Assembly: GCA_041666505.1 (NCBI GenBank)
Contig: JBAYGU010000001.1
Location: forward strand, 1-64,000
Direction of reading: 5' to 3'
DNA from: CAISTG01 sp041666505
GTDB taxonomy: Bacteria; Patescibacteriota; Patescibacteriia; 2-01-FULL-39-33
Length of the DNA: 64,000 nt
The number at the start of each line of letters is the position of its first letter. The first letter of the stretch is position 1. This document shows positions 7,982 to 16,816 of this stretch, piece by piece. A program made the translations under genes and the position numbers. A model generated the notes under the pieces. The model was not told the origin of the DNA and did no database searches. It saw only the letters and a list, made by a program, of their open reading frames with translations.

Positions 7982-10900
7982 TTAAACTTTTACGATTTTT
8001 ATCTTTACCTTCTCGCCGTTGATATTGACCGGCTTTTCATCGTTTTCCGCTTCAGCCACGCTATCGGCCAAAACCGATTTAAGCAGCTCGGCGGATAATG
8101 CCGGATCAGCGAATACCTTACGAGCGATCTCACCGTCGCTATGCCAGCCGATCGTTATGCGGTCTTGGATCGTCAACCCGGCATCCTTGCGCAAGCCGTT
8201 GATCGTCCTGACCAGTTCCCGCAGCACGCCTTCGGCTTTCAATTCCTCAGTCAATTCAGTATATAGCACGATACGTATATTTTTTGAGAAAATAGTGTCT
8301 TTAATATTTTCACCACTCAAATTAATAGTATCATTAAATTCAAGGTGAATACTCCGTGGTTTTTCTGAAGATTTTATTTCTAAATCTTTTTTAAATTCCA
8401 CAACCTTAACATTTACTTCATCTGCAATAATTTTTGAATATATTTCATCCATAACCATGCCATAAACTTCAAGTTTACTTAATGGCTGACGAATTTTAAT
8501 CCCATTTTGGGCTCGCGAAGCCAATCCCAGCTCGACAATCTTCTTGACTTGCTCCATCTGCTCCAAAACATCAGTTCCAATTTTCCCCACTTTGGGCCAC
8601 TTGGCTAGATGGACGGACTCCAATTCCCCACCAGCCCTCTTGTAAGCTTGCTCGGCGATAAACGGCGTAAATGGCGCCATGACTTTAGATAATTCCAAGA
8701 TAGCGTGGCGGAAAGCTGCGATCGCCTGCTTCTTATCCGCTTCATCTTCACCCTTAAAACGATCACGGCTGCGCCTCAGCCACCAAGTCGAGAATTCATC
8801 GATGAATTCCTGGATCGGACGGACGGATCGCGGCAGATCATAAGCCTCCATCGACTTCGTCACCTCCGCGATTAAGGAATCCAATTTAGCCAGCAGCCAC
8901 TGGTCCAGGACATTATCGAATTGGGAATTCTTCTCCCCCTTTACGAAAGGGGGAGCTAGAGGGGGTTTTGAAGTGTCTTCAGTCTTATATAGCTCGTAAA
9001 AACTGATAATATTATTGAGCAGCATCACGACTTTCTGCATCGCCTCCTTGACCCCGGCTTCGGAAAAATTCATGTTCTCGGCCTGCATGACGGGCGCCGA
9101 TAATAAATAATACCTGAGTGCGTCAGCGCCGTATTTTTCCATGATGACTTCCGGCTCCGGATAGTTCTGCAATTTCTTCGCCATTTTTTTGCCGTCCTCG
9201 GCCAAAACGATGCCATTAACTATGACGTTGTCGAAGGCGCGGCTGCCCTTTATTGCCGAGGCGATCATATGCAGATAATAGAACCAAGCGCGGGTCTGAT
9301 CGACGCCCTCGGCGATGAATTTAGCCGGAAAACTGTGCTCAAATTCTTTCTTATTCTCGAAGGGGTAATGCTTCTGCGCATACGGCATCGAGCCGGAATC
9401 GAACCAGGTATCGAGCACATCGGGGATGCGCTTCATCTCTCCCTGGCACTTATGGCATTTGACCGTAACTTTATCGATATGATGCTTATGCAAATCAGTG
9501 ATTTTCTCGCCGCTGTCATGCTCCAATTCTGCGACAGAGCCATAGACCTTCATCTCGCCGCAGCCGCATTTCCAGATCGGCATGACGCTCGCCCAGAATC
9601 TCTGGCGAGAAATTGACCAATCCCGCGCTCCCTCCAGCCATTTACCGAACCGGCCTTCCTTGATATGCTCTGGCGACCAATTAATATCCTCGGCCAGCTT
9701 CATCGCCTTGTCTTTGACGTCCGTAACTTTGACGAACCAGGAAGACGTGGCGTAATTGATCAGCGGCGTGTCGCAGCGCCAGCAATGCGGATAGCTATGC
9801 TCGTATTTTTCCTTGGCGAACAGTAGCCCCTTGCCGGCCAGATATTTGATGATCATGACATCGGTTTTTTGCGTATCTTCTGACGGCTTGACGTTCTCGC
9901 CGGCGAAGTCAGTTACTTCAGCGGTAAAATTGCCGCTCATGGTAACATTCTGGATGAAAGGCAAATTCCTTTCCTTGCCCAAGCGCATGTCATCTTCGCC
10001 AAAGGCCGGCGCGATATGTACCACGCCCGTACCATCCTCAGTAGTTACAAAATCTGCACTGACGATAGTATAAAGATTGTCAATATTATTCAATTTTGCT
10101 TTAGCTTCAGCAGATTCATAATACGGAAATAATGGTCTGTATTTCTTTCCGACTAAAGATTGACCAGAAAATTCTTCAATAATTTTAAAGCCATATGGTT
10201 CTAATGCCATTAATCGATTATCTTTAATAAGAATAAATAAACGATCTTTTTTATCTGGTTCTTCGGTATCTAATTTAATTTTAAAATAAGTCTTTTCTGG
10301 ATTAACAGCCAAAGCCACATTGGCCGGCAAAGTCCAAGGCGTGGTCGTCCAAGCCAAGACATAAGTGCCAGGTTCATCAACTAATTCGAACTTGGCTGTC
10401 GCGCTCAGATCTTTGATATCGCGATAGCCTTCGCTGACTTCCTGCTGCGACAAAGTCGTCTCGCAGCGCGGGCAGACATGCATTGATTTGTAGCCTTCAT
10501 AAACCAAGTCCTTATCGTATAGTTCCTTGAACACCCACCAGACGGTTTCCATGTAATCCAGATCCATCGTCTTGTATGGATTATCCATATCCGCCCAGCG
10601 GCCGAATCTGCCGATCGTAATTTTCCACTCCTCTGTATATTCCAAAACCTTACTGCGGCAAGCCTCATTGAATTTATCCACGCCGTATTTGAGAATGTCC
10701 TTTTTCGATTTGAAGCCGAGCTGCTTCTCAATAATGTTCTCGATCGGCAAGCCGTGGCAATCCCAGCCCCAGCGGCGCGCGACATGGTAGCCCTTCATAG
10801 TCCAATAGCGTGGTACGACATCCTTCATGGCGCTGCCGACCAAGTGGCCATAATGCGGCGTGCCGGTGGCGAAAGGCGGACCGTCGTAAAAAGAATAAGC

Positions 10901-11011
10901 CGGACCGTTCTTGGTCTGCTCCAAAGACTGTTCAAAAATTTTGTTCGTTTTCCAAAATTCCTGGACTTCATGCTCATTCTCGACTATGGAATTCAATTTT
11001 GTTTCTGTCAT
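7982..11011 (-). CDS. ileS: Isoleucyl-tRNA synthetase (eukaryote/archaeon-like type)
   Basis: Charges tRNA-Ile in the cytoplasm. 1009 residues from the ATG at 11011; an in-frame TTG at 11050 was rejected because a good ATG follows and the added residues look unlike the family. Seen: class I HYGH (53-56), an editing domain with LAWTTTPWTLPANVA, CxxC zinc-type pairs, KMAKK in place of KMSKS (about 609), and the anticodon-binding C-terminus. The overall pattern is the long eukaryote-type enzyme common in this group. Odd: residues about 681-694 (KPPLAPPFVKGEKN) are encoded by a 38-bp palindromic repeat inserted in frame (8931-8968), in the linker before the anticodon domain. Confidence 0.96.
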   Translation of the reverse strand: MTETKLNSIVENEHEVQEFWKTNKIFEQSLEQTKNGPAYSFYDGPPFATGTPHYGHLVGSAMKDVVPRYWTMKGYHVARRWGWDCHGLPIENIIEKQLGFKSKKDILKYGVDKFNEACRSKVLEYTEEWKITIGRFGRWADMDNPYKTMDLDYMETVWWVFKELYDKDLVYEGYKSMHVCPRCETTLSQQEVSEGYRDIKDLSATAKFELVDEPGTYVLAWTTTPWTLPANVALAVNPEKTYFKIKLDTEEPDKKDRLFILIKDNRLMALEPYGFKIIEEFSGQSLVGKKYRPLFPYYESAEAKAKLNNIDNLYTIVSADFVTTEDGTGVVHIAPAFGEDDMRLGKERNLPFIQNVTMSGNFTAEVTDFAGENVKPSEDTQKTDVMIIKYLAGKGLLFAKEKYEHSYPHCWRCDTPLINYATSSWFVKVTDVKDKAMKLAEDINWSPEHIKEGRFGKWLEGARDWSISRQRFWASVMPIWKCGCGEMKVYGSVAELEHDSGEKITDLHKHHIDKVTVKCHKCQGEMKRIPDVLDTWFDSGSMPYAQKHYPFENKKEFEHSFPAKFIAEGVDQTRAWFYYLHMIASAIKGSRAFDNVIVNGIVLAEDGKKMAKKLQNYPEPEVIMEKYGADALRYYLLSAPVMQAENMNFSEAGVKEAMQKVVMLLNNIISFYELYKTEDTSKPPLAPPFVKGEKNSQFDNVLDQWLLAKLDSLIAEVTKSMEAYDLPRSVRPIQEFIDEFSTWWLRRSRDRFKGEDEADKKQAIAAFRHAILELSKVMAPFTPFIAEQAYKRAGGELESVHLAKWPKVGKIGTDVLEQMEQVKKIVELGLASRAQNGIKIRQPLSKLEVYGMVMDEIYSKIIADEVNVKVVEFKKDLEIKSSEKPRSIHLEFNDTINLSGENIKDTIFSKNIRIVLYTELTEELKAEGVLRELVRTINGLRKDAGLTIQDRITIGWHSDGEIARKVFADPALSAELLKSVLADSVAEAENDEKPVNINGEKVKIKIVKV
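8931..8968 (-). repeat. Palindromic element (KPPL family) inside ileS
   Basis: A 38-bp copy of the repeat that begins AAACCCCCTCTA on its sense strand and contains CTCCCCCTTTCGTAAAGG with its complement, forming a GC-rich hairpin. It adds about 13 residues to IleRS without breaking the frame. It shares sequence and reading phase with the copy in elp3. Confidence 0.9.
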
Positions 11012-11051
11012 AATGTAAGAATAATACCAAAAAATACCTCTAAAAGTCAAC

Positions 11052-11095
11052 TAAAAACACCCCCGATCGCCGACTGGCGAAAATCGAAGGTGTTT
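11052..11095 (-). terminator. Terminator of the ferredoxin gene
   Basis: A long stem on the minus strand (AACACC...GGTGTT, inner CGAT/ATCG and CGCC/GGCG; 11056-11094) is followed by UUUUU. Confidence 0.8.
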
Positions 11096-11106
11096 AGAAA
11101 TAATGA

Positions 11107-11301
11107 TTATTCCTTGGAAATGGCCTGTACTGGGCAAGCGCTGATAGATTCATCGATCTTGGCGACAAAGGCGTCATAATCGGCTTCCAATACATGAGCG
11201 ATCATTCGACCGTCAATTTCAGAAATCTTGAATACTTCAGGGCACAAGGCTTCGCAAGTGCCGCAAGCGATGCAGCTGTCGTTGATGACTGGTTTGGACA
11301 T
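11107..11301 (-). CDS. Small [4Fe-4S] ferredoxin
   Basis: 64 residues. C10, C13, C16 and C56 (the last in SACPVQAI) bind a single [4Fe-4S] cluster; C20 is an extra cysteine after the first motif. The second half lacks a full second motif, as in monocluster ferredoxins of the Thermotoga/Bacillus type. It is a plausible electron acceptor for the ketoacid oxidoreductase at 0.9-3.9 kb (inference). It sits 12 nt downstream of a receiver-domain gene on the same strand. Confidence 0.9.
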   Translation of the reverse strand: MSKPVINDSCIACGTCEALCPEVFKISEIDGRMIAHVLEADYDAFVAKIDESISACPVQAISKE

Positions 11302-11313
11302 AATTAACTATTG

Positions 11314-11697
11314 TTATTTATTTTTTAATATTTCTTTGACCTTCTGTGCCAGGGTTGCCGGCGTGTAATCGGATTTTATGAGGTAGCCGTTGACGCCTAA
11401 TTTCTGCGCCTTTTCCTGATCCTTTTTCTGCGTCAAATTGCTCCAGATATAGACCTTGATTTTCTTCAAATCTTTATCCTTCCTTATCTTAACAAATAAT
11501 TCAAAACCGTCAATCTCCGGCATCATGACATCCAATAAAACCAGATCCGGCGTTTCTTGCTTCAAGACATCAATGGCCTTGGCGCTATCATTGATAACCA
11601 CAGTCTCAATGCCGTCCATAACCAGCCGCATACTGTAAATTTCAGCCAAATCTTTTTCGTCCTCGATCAAGGCGATTTTACATTTATTTTCAGACAT
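11314..11697 (-). CDS. Stand-alone response-regulator receiver domain (CheY-like)
   Basis: 127 residues forming one receiver domain and no output domain. Seen: the acidic pair in ALIEDEKD (E11, D12), the phosphoacceptor in LVLLDVMMPEIDG (D55), a Trp-Ser in place of the usual T/S switch region, and the lysine in YLIKSD. Such single-domain regulators act by protein-protein contact. No histidine kinase is adjacent; the only kinase in the window is at 21600-23228. It probably shares a transcript with the ferredoxin gene. Confidence 0.9.
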   Translation of the reverse strand: MSENKCKIALIEDEKDLAEIYSMRLVMDGIETVVINDSAKAIDVLKQETPDLVLLDVMMPEIDGFELFVKIRKDKDLKKIKVYIWSNLTQKKDQEKAQKLGVNGYLIKSDYTPATLAQKVKEILKNK

Positions 11698-11763
11698 AAT
11701 ATTTGAGTATATAAAGATATTATATCACAAATCCTGGCAGAATTACACAATACTTTGACAATC

Positions 11764-13473
11764 CTACATCCGTTCAACCGTATCGATGCCCAGTATGGCT
11801 AAGCCATTGATAAGCACCTGCCGGACGGAAACTATCAGTGCCAAACGCGCATCGCGGATATTTTCCTTCGACTTGAGAATCGGCACTTCCTGATAATAGC
11901 TGGAAAACTTCTTTGCCAGCTCGAACAGATACTGCGCCAACTGGCTCGGTTCGAATTCCGCTGCGGCATCGGCAATGATTTCCGGAAACTGCGCCAGCTT
12001 GATGATTAATTCTTTTTCGTGCTGTTCTGTCAATAATAAATAATCCGCTGACTTTACATTATTGGATTCGGCTTTTCTTAAGATGCTATTAATGCGCGTT
12101 ACGGTATATTGCAGATACGGCCCGGTATAGCCGTCGAACGACAGCGCTTCTTGCATGTCGAAAACGATGGCATTGCTGCGGCCGCTTTTGATCATCGAGA
12201 ACTTGATGGCAGAAAGCGCGATTTTTTCCGCAGTTTTCTTCACTTCCTCCTCCGGCCAATCCTCATGGCGCTTCTTCGTTTCTTCTTCGGCCGCTTTAAG
12301 CATCTCGCCGAAAAAATCCTCAAATAATACGACGTTGCCTTTGCGTGATGACATCGCCCCTTCCGCCAAGGTAACAAATTCATAAGCGATCAAAGCCGTT
12401 TTCTTCTTAAAGCCGATGACTTCGAGCGTCTTGAAGAACTGCTTGAAGTAAAAGCTTTGCCGGCTATCGATGACTACATATGACGCATCAATTTTGTATT
12501 TCTCAAATTTCAATTTGGCCAGCGCCAGCTCCTTAGTAGAGTAAAGCGACGAGCCGTCTGACTTCAAGAGTAGTAATTGCTTCAAACCGTATTTATCCAA
12601 ATCGATAATAACTGCGCCTTGTGAACGCTCGGCGATCTTTTTTTCCAAAAGCTCCGCCACCATTAATTTGCCCGGCTTTTCGACTTCGCTTTCATAAAAA
12701 AACTTGTCGAACTTAACGCCCAGAGTCTTATAGATGCCGTCGAATTCTTCCAATGACCAAGTGCGGGTTTTTTTCCATAGCGCGGTAAAATATTTATCGC
12801 CGCTTTCCAATTTCTTCTGCACTTCGGCGGCTTCCTTCTTATTCTCCTCGCTCGCTTCGCACAGATTGACCGCCTCAGTATAAAGTTTGCCTAAGTACTG
12901 CCCCTTATGCTCTGCCGGCTCCGGTTCATCCTTGTGGAATTTATCCAGCGCCCAAAGAGTCTTGGCGACGTGCGAGCCGATATCGCCGATGTAATTGGCA
13001 GCGATTACCTTCTTGCCGAAAAACCGATATAAATTTACCAGCGATGAGCCCAAAACCACATTCCTCAGATGCCCGATATGGAATTCCTTATGAGTATTAG
13101 GCTGGGAATATTCGATCATCACTTTTTCCTTGTCGGATTTGATGGCACCGTAAGCGCTGCCCTTCTTCTCGATTTCCTTCAGCACTTTAGCCGGCAGCAA
13201 TTTATCATTCAGATAAAAATTCAGATACGGCCCGAGATTCTGCACCGATTTGATCATGCCTTTGGGGCGGATCTTATCCTTCAATTCCTGCGCGATCTGG
13301 TTCGGCGAGATTCTCAGAAGCTTAGTCAAATAAAAGCAAGGCACGGAAAAATCACCCATACCAGGCTCGGGCGGACGGGTTATCTCCAGTTTTGACTTAT
13401 CGATCTCTTGGCCGACCGCTCCCGCAACCGCCTCGATAATCTCATGTTTGATTTTTTCTATGGCGTAATCCAT
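11764..13473 (-). CDS. argS: Arginyl-tRNA synthetase
   Basis: Charges tRNA-Arg. 569 residues: an N-terminal Add1 domain, the catalytic domain with YSQPNTHKEFHIGHLRN (HIGH motif), the signature MSSRKGNVVLFEDF in the KMSKS position, and a C-terminal DALR anticodon-binding domain ending LAILGIDTVERM. Length and order are normal for the family. It is bounded by the receiver gene downstream and a terminator of the next gene upstream, so it may have its own promoter. Confidence 0.97.
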   Translation of the reverse strand: MDYAIEKIKHEIIEAVAGAVGQEIDKSKLEITRPPEPGMGDFSVPCFYLTKLLRISPNQIAQELKDKIRPKGMIKSVQNLGPYLNFYLNDKLLPAKVLKEIEKKGSAYGAIKSDKEKVMIEYSQPNTHKEFHIGHLRNVVLGSSLVNLYRFFGKKVIAANYIGDIGSHVAKTLWALDKFHKDEPEPAEHKGQYLGKLYTEAVNLCEASEENKKEAAEVQKKLESGDKYFTALWKKTRTWSLEEFDGIYKTLGVKFDKFFYESEVEKPGKLMVAELLEKKIAERSQGAVIIDLDKYGLKQLLLLKSDGSSLYSTKELALAKLKFEKYKIDASYVVIDSRQSFYFKQFFKTLEVIGFKKKTALIAYEFVTLAEGAMSSRKGNVVLFEDFFGEMLKAAEEETKKRHEDWPEEEVKKTAEKIALSAIKFSMIKSGRSNAIVFDMQEALSFDGYTGPYLQYTVTRINSILRKAESNNVKSADYLLLTEQHEKELIIKLAQFPEIIADAAAEFEPSQLAQYLFELAKKFSSYYQEVPILKSKENIRDARLALIVSVRQVLINGLAILGIDTVERM

Positions 13474-13526
13474 ACCAAAACTATAGCAAAAATATGCTTA
13501 AATATCAAGATTAATGCTTTACAAAT

Positions 13527-13556
13527 AAAAAAGGCACAGACTTCATAGTCCGCGCC
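13527..13556 (-). terminator. Terminator of the unknown gene at 13569
   Basis: A 10-bp stem with three G-U pairs on the minus strand (GGCGCGGACT / AGTCTGTGCC, 13533-13556) is followed by UUUUUU. Confidence 0.8.
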
Positions 13557-13568
13557 ATAAATGTGCGT

Positions 13569-14303
13569 TTATTCCTGTTTTGCTTCCGGCTGATCCAATT
13601 TATCCAGCCAATCCTGCAGCTGCAGCCTCATGGTAAAATCTGCGCAAGTGGGCAGCCATTCTTTGACCGCCTCCAGACCGACCACAACCTGCCAATCACA
13701 TTCGCTTGTTATCATGTGCAACAGGGAATAAATCAATTTCTGCAATTCGGGTAAAACAACATCCTGTTCATTGTCTGTATTTGATGACACAATATTCCCG
13801 CCGCTTTCCAAACTACTCATTTTTTTGACATACACATACATGGTGTCTGATTCAAAGTTAAAATACAACCGACCGTCTTCTAAAATACCAAAATCCACCG
13901 CGTAATGCGGAACAGGCCCAAGCGGCGGTATTAGCGGCATCATTAACCCCGATCCAGATAATATATCATCAGCGCTCATGTAATGTTTCATGGATCTCTC
14001 ACGAGTCTCGCGATGAATGATAAATACCGGCTCGCCCTTATGCAAGGATACCTCTTGATATAAATCCTTAAGATACTTCGATACTAAACCGCCAGAGAAA
14101 TTAGTTTTATCCATTAAGCTAGGATGAAGCGCCAGATAATCCGTTATAATGTCACCTGTTGATTCGCCCGCCCCGATTCTAACGGCCAAAGCTTCCAAAT
14201 CAGCTCTTTTTCTTTCCTTGGCCGCCTGGGTCTGCTGATCCAATCGGGCAACCAATTCTTCTGTGCACATTATCTGCTTAAACAACTTTTCCGCCTCACT
14301 CAT
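13569..14303 (-). CDS. Protein of unknown function
   Basis: 244 residues, soluble, with no signal peptide or transmembrane helix and no motif that I recognise. The N-terminal 40 residues look helical and charged; a central Gly/Pro-rich stretch (GSGLMMPLIPPLGPVP) separates it from a mixed alpha/beta half. The start is set by a GGAGGA SD about 8 nt upstream. It has a clear promoter (14380-14408) divergent from thrS and its own terminator. It could be an accessory cargo gene. Confidence 0.7.
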   Translation of the reverse strand: MSEAEKLFKQIMCTEELVARLDQQTQAAKERKRADLEALAVRIGAGESTGDIITDYLALHPSLMDKTNFSGGLVSKYLKDLYQEVSLHKGEPVFIIHRETRERSMKHYMSADDILSGSGLMMPLIPPLGPVPHYAVDFGILEDGRLYFNFESDTMYVYVKKMSSLESGGNIVSSNTDNEQDVVLPELQKLIYSLLHMITSECDWQVVVGLEAVKEWLPTCADFTMRLQLQDWLDKLDQPEAKQE

Positions 14304-14379
14304 GACAAATCCTCCTCCGTTGTTGTTTTAAATACCCAAATTGATTTAATCAATTGTAATATGCGATATTTACAAACAA

Positions 14380-14408
14380 ATACTAGCATCAGATCGCCAT
14401 TTCGTCAA
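14380..14408 (-). promoter_or_regulatory. Promoter of the unknown gene at 13569
   Basis: TTGACG (14403-14408), 17 bp, TAGTAT (14380-14385) on the minus strand, back-to-back with the thrS promoter only 14 bp away. Confidence 0.55.
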
Positions 14409-14422
14409 TCCTCCCATTAGAA

Positions 14423-14451
14423 TTGACTAAAATGCGCGAAAAGAGTATATT
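14423..14451 (+). promoter_or_regulatory. Promoter of thrS
   Basis: TTGACT (14423-14428), 17 bp, TATATT (14446-14451). The predicted start of transcription (about 14458) coincides with the first base of the long inverted repeat at 14457. Confidence 0.65.
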
Positions 14452-14456
14452 TCAAT

Positions 14457-14564
14457 AAAGATACCAATCTACGAATGGTACGAATAATACTAATGAATAC
14501 GAATTTTTATTGAATTTATTCGTACCTATTTGTATCATTAGTAAATTAGTATATTCGTATCTTT
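14457..14564. repeat. 108-bp foldback repeat forming the thrS leader
   Basis: Two roughly 47-nt imperfect complementary arms (14457-14504 and 14518-14564) around a 13-nt loop, both rich in ACGAAT/ATTCGT and TACTAAT. As RNA it would be one long hairpin ending about 15 nt before the thrS ATG. It may be a foldback mobile element or a regulatory leader. No T-box features are visible. Confidence 0.75.
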
Positions 14565-14578
14565 CAAATAATAAAAAT

Positions 14579-16309
14579 ATGTCCAAAAACAACGAGGCTT
14601 TAGACAAAATCCGCCACTCGACTTCGCACATACTGGCTTACGCCGTGCGTGAGCTTTTCGGCGAGGAAGTAAAATTTGCCATCGGCCCGACGATCGATGA
14701 CGGCTTTTATTACGATTTTGATTTAAATGATCAAACTTTCACGCCGGAAGACCTGAAGAAAATCGAGAAAAAGATGGAAGAAATTATCAAGAAGAAACTG
14801 CCGTTCGAAAAATCAGAGCTATCGATCGCCGATGCGGAAAAGAAAATGTCCGGCCAACCGTATAAGCTGGAACTGACCAAAGACTTAGCGGCCGCTGGAG
14901 AATCAACAGTCAGTTTTTACACTGTCGGAGATTTTACCGATCTCTGCCGCGGCCCTCATGTCGAAACCACCAAGGAGCTCGGCGCTTTAAAATTAATGAA
15001 AATCGCCGGCGCTTATTGGAAAGGCAACGAAAAGAATAAGATGCTGCAAAGGATCTACGGCACGGCCTTCGAAACAAAAGATCAATTAGCCGAATATCTT
15101 AAAATCTTGGAAGAAGCGGAAAAACGCGATCACAGAAAATTAGGCAAGGAGTTAGGTTTGATTTCCTTCCACGATGAAGGCCCCGGCTTTCCTTTCTTTA
15201 AACCGAAGGGCATGGTTATTTGGAATGAGCTTTTGAACTACTGGCGCGAAATGCATGAAGCGGCAGGCTATGATGAGATCAAGACGCCGATAATGCTCTC
15301 CCAGCACCTCTGGGAGACTTCCGGCCATTGGACCAATTATCGCGAGAACATGTATGAGACAATCATCGACGAAACCAAATTCGCCATCAAGCCGATGAAT
15401 TGTCCGGGCGGATTCCTGATGTACAAGGAAGACATACATTCCTATCGCGAACTGCCGCTGAGATGGGGCGAGATCGGCTTAGTGCATCGCCATGAACTCT
15501 CCGGCGTCTTGTCCGGGCTGTTCCGCGTCCGCGCTTTCCATCAGGACGATGCGCACATCTTCATGCGGCCCGACCAGATCAAAGACGAGATTTTGGGCGT
15601 CTTGAATCTAGTTGATAAGATGTACGCCACCTTCGGCCTGACATATACTCTGGAACTTTCCACTAAGCCGGAAAAAGCCATCGGCTCCGATGAGGCTTGG
15701 GAAACGGCTACCGCCGGTTTGACGGAAGCGTTAAACAGCACTGGCAAGGAATACGAAATCAATGAGGGCGACGGCGCTTTCTACGGTCCGAAAATCGACA
15801 TCAAGATCAAAGACGCCATCGGCCGGACTTGGCAATGCGGCACCATCCAGCTCGATATGAATATGCCTGACCGCTTCGATCTGACTTACACCGATTCCGA
15901 CGGACAGGAAAAGCGTCCGGTCATGATCCATCGCGTCATTTACGGCTCGATGGAAAGGTTCTTCGGCGTGCTCATCGAGCACTTTGCCGGCGCTTTCCCG
16001 CTCTGGCTCTCTCCGGTGCAGGCGATGATCATTCCGGTCTCGGAAAAATTCAATGATTACGGCGATAAAGTATTTGCTGATATGAAGGCCGCCGGCATCC
16101 GCGTCGAAATCGATAAATCCGATGAATCGCTGGGCAAGCGCATCAGGAACGCGGAGAAGCAAAAGACTCCCTACATATTAGTCGTGGGCGAAAAGGAAGT
16201 CGAAGCGAAAACGATCGCCGTCCGCAAGCGCAGCGAAGGCGATCTCGGTAGCAAGGATACAAATGAATTCATCGAAGAAATAAAAAATGAAATTGCGGAT
16301 AAGAAATAG
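14579..16309 (+). CDS. thrS: Threonyl-tRNA synthetase lacking the TGS domain
   Basis: Charges tRNA-Thr. 576 residues from the ATG at 14579; an in-frame TTG at 14510 lies inside the leader hairpin and was rejected. The protein opens directly with the editing domain (HSTSHILAYAV supplies HxxxH; CRGPHVETT is the second site), so the usual N-terminal TGS domain of about 60 residues is absent. The class II core follows: motif 1 region, MNCPGGFLMY, motif 2 RVRAFHQDDAHIF, motif 3 HRVIYGSMERF. The C-terminal anticodon domain is complete. No SD is seen. It ends at a bidirectional terminator. Confidence 0.96.
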   Translation: MSKNNEALDKIRHSTSHILAYAVRELFGEEVKFAIGPTIDDGFYYDFDLNDQTFTPEDLKKIEKKMEEIIKKKLPFEKSELSIADAEKKMSGQPYKLELTKDLAAAGESTVSFYTVGDFTDLCRGPHVETTKELGALKLMKIAGAYWKGNEKNKMLQRIYGTAFETKDQLAEYLKILEEAEKRDHRKLGKELGLISFHDEGPGFPFFKPKGMVIWNELLNYWREMHEAAGYDEIKTPIMLSQHLWETSGHWTNYRENMYETIIDETKFAIKPMNCPGGFLMYKEDIHSYRELPLRWGEIGLVHRHELSGVLSGLFRVRAFHQDDAHIFMRPDQIKDEILGVLNLVDKMYATFGLTYTLELSTKPEKAIGSDEAWETATAGLTEALNSTGKEYEINEGDGAFYGPKIDIKIKDAIGRTWQCGTIQLDMNMPDRFDLTYTDSDGQEKRPVMIHRVIYGSMERFFGVLIEHFAGAFPLWLSPVQAMIIPVSEKFNDYGDKVFADMKAAGIRVEIDKSDESLGKRIRNAEKQKTPYILVVGEKEVEAKTIAVRKRSEGDLGSKDTNEFIEEIKNEIADKK

Positions 16310-16312
16310 CAT

Positions 16313-16350
16313 AAAAAAAATCACCTTGGATTATACCAAGGTGATTTTAA
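16313..16350. terminator. Bidirectional terminator between thrS and the glycan operon
   Basis: AAAATCACCTTGG and CCAAGGTGATTTT form a 13-bp stem with A/U tracts on both sides. It can end thrS (plus) and the Nudix pseudogene (minus). Confidence 0.88.
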
Positions 16351-16381
16351 TTGCGAGCAATCTTTCTATCTTCCAAGCCGC

Positions 16382-16816
16382 TCATATGCGATCAATAAAC
16401 AGCGCGGCTTTTTCCAAAAGCTTCTTGATGTCTTCATGCTTGGCTGATTTGATCGCTTCCGGCAAGCTCATCCAAGATCCGCTCAAGCCTTCGGCCTGCC
16501 TTTCGCTTGTTTCTGCAAAATCATTCTCTAGCAGCTTGGCGAGATAATAATAGATGACTTTGAAGGCTTTTTCCCCGTCCAATTCGAATTCGAATTCGAT
16601 CTTGCCGAGCAATCCGCCATCGACCAATTCGATATCCTTATATCCCGTCTCTTCCGTTATTTCTCGCAAAGCGGCCTATTCCACGCTCTCGCCTTCTTCG
16701 ACGTGGCCTTTCGGCAGGAGCCATTCGTCGCGCTCCTTCTTATAAATCATATAGACTTTCTTCTGCCGCGGATCATATAATACTCCTCCGGCCGTAACAT
16801 GTGTTTTCATATTCAT
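16382..16816 (-). pseudogene. Nudix hydrolase with an amber codon inside its Nudix box
   Basis: 144 sense codons plus one in-frame TAG (16676-16678). Read through, the product is a normal short Nudix hydrolase: MNMKTHVTAGGVLYD at the start, then a Nudix box GHVEEGESVE, stop, AALREITEETGY. The stop occupies a variable position of the GX5EX7REUXEEXGU motif. One C-to-T change from CAG would create it, and everything after remains well conserved. The start ATG overlaps the stop of the kinase gene (ATGA at 16813-16816) with AGGA before it. UAG ends thrS and porB, so it is not reassigned. A recent nonsense mutation, readthrough or a sequencing error are all possible. Confidence 0.88.

Noticed and set aside
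11012..11050. TTG upstream start for ileS
   Set aside because: It would add 13 residues unlike the family; the ATG at 11011 begins the expected N-terminus.
14510..14578. TTG upstream start for thrS
   Set aside because: It lies inside the leader hairpin and the added residues do not form a TGS domain.
14457..14578. T-box riboswitch before thrS
   Set aside because: No specifier loop, T-box sequence or terminator/antiterminator pair is visible; the region is one long inverted repeat.
16676..16678. UAG reassigned as a sense codon
   Set aside because: UAG is the natural stop of porB and thrS, and UGA is also used as a stop, so the code is standard.
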